Of a DNA stretch of 64,000 bases, positions 58,893 through 64,000 are shown in pieces. The translations under genes were made by a program, and so were the position numbers. Every line of letters starts with the position of its first letter. Position 1 is the stretch's first letter. The DNA lies in NCBI GenBank assembly GCA_003956705.1, contig QZCP01000001.1, positions 307,179 through 371,178 of the forward strand, given 5' to 3'. A model generated the notes under the pieces. The model did no database searches. It was given only the letters and a program-made list of their open reading frames with translations, and was not told the DNA's origin. Source of the DNA: Brevipalpus yothersi (taxonomy: Eukaryota; Arthropoda; Arachnida; Trombidiformes; Tenuipalpidae).

Positions 58893-61800
58893 CTTGAAGA
58901 AGTTGATCAGAGATTGCACGGAATCAGAGACACAGTACAAGAGTAAAAGAATTGAAGTTGTAACTTGAATGCTGGTTGGATGAGTGAAGAAAGGATTACA
59001 AATCTCACTGATTATATACCTGAACTTCTCCCTCAAAATGAAGTTTTTCCAGAAATAAGCCGGTAGCAGTTAGGAGGTTGAGAAGTGCAGGAGATAAAAC
59101 CATGCACAAAATCACACTAATGACGTAACTTCATTGATAGAAATTCTTGATCTTACCACACGACCTCAAGATAACAGCTTTCCTCCATGAAAACAGTAAG
59201 AGTTTAAATTCTGGGCCTGATTTTCAACTAATTTATTCGAGAATCTCTCCACCCTTTGGTAATTCCTGATATGTAAGCTCGAATATGTACTGATGGGATC
59301 TCAACTTTCCACTCTTCAGAAAAACGGAAGTCAGTTAATAGCGTTTTTTCCCGAGATTTTGTATGATTTCATGATTTTCTCGGGGATTTTTAGCACATTC
59401 AAGAGTGTTTTGCTTCACCCTTCCTCCTGTCAAGTTCAGTTCAGTTGTCGAGACATTAAAAAGTTGGCTATATGGGATGAAAGAACATGAATATTTTTCG
59501 AAATGTGAGATAATCTGGTAACAAACTTGTCCACAGGGAAATAACTCCTTCTACAAAACTGCACTAGAGATATATTTCCCAAGAATTCTTCATGAATTAT
59601 CATTTGAAGGCTTGTCATCATGGATTGCATTGGGACAATTCTCATCTGTTCCGTAGAGGAGTTAGTTCCTCAGTAAATCCTGATTAAGAGGCAAACAGAT
59701 AGTTGGATGGTTTGATGGACTGATTGATGAATAGATAGAAAGAAAGAGAGAAAAAAGGAAAACAGCGGTTAGAGGAATTTTTAGACCGAGATGGTGTTCT
59801 AGTAATAACTTATGATCAAGCTGATCAATGAGCAACTGTTCTCATGTTGCCAGAACACGTGTATTTCCAGACAAAATAAAGAACGAGTTTCCAACAATAT
59901 TGCTACCCGAAAATGCAATCATGTAAACTCATATTCTCAACCACGTTCTGATAGAAACTCGTTCCCTTAAAAACAGTGACATGCTTCATGCTTGTTTCAT
60001 GGTAGTAAAAATTTTGATATGCTTGAGACGGGAAACTAATCACTGCTGTTAGCAGAACGAGTTTTGTCAAAACAAGGCTGATAACTGATGGATTCAAAAT
60101 TGCACTCTTGGACTGCAATAGTTGGAAAGTTGGATTTCTGAGTAATCTAAGCAATCTGAGCGATTGAAAAAAGTTTTCATTTGATGCAACTTAAGGATTC
60201 AGCCGAAACTGAGCATCAAAGCTAACAATTCCTTCCGTTTCCAATAGTTTTACACATTTTCGAGTTCGATTATCTTCTTTACCCGATCGAAGTTCGCTTT
60301 GAGAAGAGACATTTTTCATTGACTACATTATGAGTCATTTTTTATCATCATTTCGATGTGATGCTTGAAATTCCGAATAATCGTCTATTCATAATTCTTT
60401 AGTAGAATTGGATAGCTCACAATTTTGGGAAAAGAAGATGCCATGAAATCTATCGGTGGCACGAATTTACAAAGTGTCTTGCAGTAAGTCTAGATAGCAA
60501 ATCTTTTACCCTTCTATTTGAAAGGAAACTGATCTTGATATTCAAAGTAGTAGAGTGGAAGATATTCCACGAGTATGAATTGGTTTTGATTGTACGGTTT
60601 TTTGGTGAGTTTCACTAAGTTAAAACAGAGAATTAGTCACAATTAATTGATGCTTAATGGTGAATATTTGCTCGATGGAGGGAAATTTGTTCACAATTTT
60701 ATTGAGTTTCATTTTCATCTTTGCCCAGTGGAACATTCAAACCCAAGGATTGATATTTTAAAATAATCCATTTTCATGAATCGAATGGTTGGAATAAGAG
60801 AGACTACCGGGAAAGTTATCAGGGAGCAACGAGAGAGCGAAGAATACAGAATGCAGCTTCATTCTCAATCCTGTTGAGCCAGCTGATTTCGCACCAAAGT
60901 TCATCAAATGGAAGTCCACCGAGTTGTAACCTCAAGTTCCTCCATGCATTCACGAAGTAGGAAATGAATCAATAGCTTTTGATTCTTTCTGACCAAATTG
61001 ATGGTTCTCGAGTTTCTTGAGTCTCCCAACATTGGGAGAGGGTATATTTTGAATCGAATATGATTAAAGCTTCAAATTTACATTTCTCGTGATGCTAACA
61101 GACAATAGATCATGTTGAGCACATCGTAAAATATCACTTTTTACTCTCTTTCGGCTAACGAATAATCTAAGTTATAAGCCAGATTTCCTAATCACTATAA
61201 ATCGCTTTCAGATTGGATGATTCGATATGTGAGCCTATCGCATTGAGCTAAAAAAAGTTTCAACATTGGCTACCTGTAGTCACGCCTCTATCACATTTCA
61301 TTGTATACATGAGTATACTCCCTCATAATTTTCTTGAGCATTATAATAGATCTAGAACAAGTTTGACAACTTTATTCTAGTAAAAGGATAGGTAGAAAGA
61401 ATCAACGCCCATCAATTATCAGCATAATTATGGTACGATAAGACAAGCCCTCCATCGTAATTTGAGAAGAATGTTCATTTCCCATTTTCAAATTATCATC
61501 TGTAAATACCTATTTGAAGGAAACATCAATAGCATTCGGATCTATCTTAGAATTGAGATAAAAAATGAATGGAGGGCAGGTCAAATTCGCTAGACTGAAT
61601 AATTTTTGGCGAAAATTGAAAATTCAACTTGACAACTATCAAACATTTTGATACTGGAATTTTCATTCTGATTCCACTATTGGGTTATTACCCCCAACGA
61701 TTAAGTCAATTGATAAAGTCACGATCGAATAGAATGCTCATTCTGGTTCTGTTTTTTTTCATAAGAATTTTTTGCGCAAGTACATAGTGTATATAATACA

Positions 61801-63496
61801 TTTACGTTGATAAAATATTCAATTGTTCTATGTAAAAAAACCAACATAAATCTTGATAATTCATCTCATCTATCATGAAATTGAAGTGTAAAAAAAGCCA
61901 TTTATCAACGGTGATTGTAAACATTACAAAATGATTTACTCAAATCCAAAGCTCAATATGAGAGTTGATGAATAACTGACAATTGATTGCACTTGATCAC
62001 AGCATCTATATACCTACACCTGTACTGTGGAAGAGCTGATAACCCAATTTCCGAAACAACCTCTTTTTCCGTAAATTTCTTTTGCCCAAGAGATTCTTGA
62101 ATAAATTCTGATCTTCTAAATTCGCGAAGAGTGATGAGTTTTGGATCGTTTCGATTCCTCAGAAAACTAGACGAAAGTATACTTTCTCAATTATGGGGGT
62201 GGTATTCTCTCCACCTACTTTTTCTTACTGAGCCGGTGCATAGATTGTTCTGATTCACATTTCTAGTATAATAAATGCGCCCTGTAGTCAACAGGTAACT
62301 TTATCGAGTCTTGGAATCTCCTCCCATCAGGAGAGCCAATTTTTATAATTGACAAAATGAAAAACATTTGTTTATTATCAACTTCCATGAAATTTTATTA
62401 AATCACTTCCAATCAGCGCATTTTTTCATTCCAGCACCCTTTTTCATCATTGAAGCCAAAAATTAGAATCAATTACATCCATTTATACGAATCGAATAGA
62501 TTATCAGGAGTAAAGTTTATCAGTAAATTCTGAGAAAAGATGAATGATGAATCACTCGACTCCATGGAAATAATTCAATTTGCAGTTAATACTACTCTTT
62601 ACCAACAACTGTTAAAAAATTCTATGAAGATGTTCATTCTATGGGAGAGATACGAGTTACTCTCATATCGCAGACTTCATCGATCGATTCGAAAAATCGA
62701 TTCTTTTTATATGAACTCGAACTCTAAGACCTTGACCCTTTCAAAAAGTGGTGAAGGAATGAACAGCCTCCTGAATAGCCATCGAAGCATTACAGCTCTA
62801 CTCATTACGGTCCATTCACTTTGATGGGCTATCATAAATCATGGGAATAGCTTTGATATGGAAATTCCATTGTAGTTTATCAGTATATCTCCGCATCATA
62901 GGAGAATCTAATTTATGTCATGAAAAACCTTCAAAGACACGTTAGAACATATCTCACTTTATTTTCTACCCTAAACTAGTAACAAGACCAATAATTTAAT
63001 TCAACTTATTGAAGTCTGAATAGACGATAACTTATTATTGATAGTCACAAAGGAAGATAATCTAGTCTAGTTAATTGATCACGATATATCTTTCGATTTG
63101 ATTACTATCTTTTTTCGCTATTGAAGAGCAAAATCCCTAGGCAAGATTAAATTTGTCATTTAATTAGGAATAGTGTGTCTAATATTGGTAAACTTGGTTT
63201 TTCTCTTTACACATCAGACAATTGTGAGTAAAAAAACTCTTTAAATTTTGAACTACGAGAATAAACTGATAATGAATATTACTGTGATTGCTGACACCAG
63301 CTACCTTCATATTGCCTTCCGACAAATCAGCTATTGTTGATATCTTTTTCAGGAAGGATGTGAGACACCTCTATAAAGTATCGTATGAAGCATGTGTTTT
63401 TGAGCAACAAGTGAGTAGATAACATAGTCCCCATCCCTCGGAGGTGTGATATCATGCAATTTTCAAAGATGGAAGGAAGATATAAAACAGCAGAAC
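58893..63496. other. About 4.6 kb without recognisable genes
   Basis: Core promoter of the fusion gene at the left end (59011-59035). The rest is AT-rich with scattered short frames (for example 59903-60154 minus, 62540-62824 plus) that have no domains and no convincing splice partners. Around 59936-59985 there is weak similarity to about 50307-50350, possibly another decayed duplicate. Confidence 0.4.
59011..59035 (-). promoter_or_regulatory. Shared TGAGGG/TATA core promoter, fusion gene
   Basis: Minus strand: TGAGGGAG, about 10 bp, then a TATATAAT box, about 120 bp upstream of the ATG at 58892. Same elements and spacing as in the two other module genes. Confidence 0.5.
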
Positions 63497-63777
63497 CTAG
63501 GAAAACTTTCCTAAACTTACACTCATGGTAAAAACTTGTTTTGCTACCATCTTGTATCCTGTCGATGTTGTGGGACTGGGAATTAAAAGTCTTACGTTCT
63601 CTCAGGAAATATGGTGTACTTGATAGGATCATAACACCAATATGCTGGAATCGAGTGCATTAAAAGATAATGAAGAGCTTTTGCGTCCTTCTGGACCTTT
63701 CCTGGGTCTTCAGTTAAATCAATGAATAAATAAGTAAAAGGTTCGCATGTTGGAAGAGTAAGCTCCCTTATCACTGG
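63497..63777 (-). CDS. 3' end of an unidentified gene (two last exons)
   Basis: Probable exons 63777-63596 (CCTATGTAG-side acceptor, GTAAG donor) and 63575-63497, phase 2, ending at a TAG. The deduced C-terminal 87 residues begin PVIRELTLPTCEPFTYLFIDL and include LHYLLMHSIPAYWCYDPIKY, STGYKMVAKQVFTMS and the end LGKFS. The composition is protein-like and the splice sites are consistent, but I recognise no family. 5' exons would lie above 63777 or beyond the window. If exon 2 is instead read in another frame, a 101-codon frame to 63327 is available, so the 3' end is uncertain. Confidence 0.35.
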
Positions 63778-63956
63778 CTACATAGCAAGTTAATTTTATA
63801 AGTGGAATATCAAAGAAATTAAGAATTCAGGATAACCAGACGATTGGAAAGAAGGATAAAGAAGCGAGAAGCAATTGCATGAGTAAAATAAGGGTGGATG
63901 AGGTTTACAAGGCTCAAATAGTTAAAAAAGGTTTCTGGCGAAATGAGAAACCCGAC

Positions 63957-63958
<2 letters not shown>

Positions 63959-64000
<42 letters not shown>
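63959..64000. repeat. (GA)n microsatellite at the window edge
   Basis: Pure GA run of at least 40 bp continuing past the end of the window. Confidence 0.92.

Noticed and set aside
59903..60154. 83-codon minus-strand frame near 60 kb
   Set aside because: It has a hydrophobic patch but no signal, no splice partner and no relatives; the region only weakly resembles 50.3 kb.
1..64000. tRNA, rRNA or CRISPR features
   Set aside because: Reading both strands gave no cloverleaf with A/B boxes that I could support, no rRNA sequence and no spaced repeats; a tRNAscan or Infernal run would be needed to exclude small RNAs.

Overview
This window is nuclear DNA of an arthropod, most plausibly a compact-genome chelicerate such as an acariform mite; the group is inferred, not proven. 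Supporting signs are spliced genes with GT-AG introns mostly 47-120 bp long, an AT-rich background, a Spaetzle-type cystine-knot ligand, and animal-specific ASPP and muskelin genes. Perfect (GA)n/(CT)n microsatellites recur throughout, and one contains a 209-base assembly gap (25927-26135).

Layout. 1-14 kb: a two-exon gene for an 82-aa Lys/Met-rich secreted peptide (+), an ASPP family gene (-, eight exons), a candidate 108-aa secreted peptide (+), and a complete muskelin gene (+, eight exons). 14-28.4 kb: one extended short-chain dehydrogenase/reductase (SDR) gene whose ATG sits alone in the first exon and whose second intron is about 11.9 kb, full of microsatellites and a rearranged segmental duplication. 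30-31.7 kb: a Spaetzle-like ligand gene.

32.7-59 kb is the accessory part and the most interesting. Four plus-strand genes encode proteins in which the extended-PHD plus RING/PHD block of the G2E3/PHF7 family is duplicated in tandem; three end in a shared CxxC-H-H finger. Among them lie minus-strand genes defined by a module I do not recognise (a 19-nt first exon, then FGRxY, CxC, LIKFLVxRR and HYLxxHP motifs). The module occurs alone (52-53 kb), fused to the double ePHD/RING block (38.6-41 kb, with a frameshift), apparently fused to a Tc1/mariner-like DDE transposase (57-59 kb), and as a pseudogene (54.6-55.1 kb). The three non-pseudogene copies share a TGAGGG/TATA core promoter about 105-140 bp upstream of the ATG. 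A broken ubiquitin-specific protease fragment (50.7-51.4 kb) and an orphan copy of one cluster promoter lie in the same block. I infer a fast-evolving, lineage-specific locus of chromatin- or ubiquitin-related zinc proteins.

56-64 kb: a small secreted protein gene (+), then about 4.6 kb with no recognisable gene, and the 3' end of an unidentified minus-strand gene at the right edge. Exon coordinates are my own splice predictions from reading frame and GT-AG consensus; no transcript data were used.
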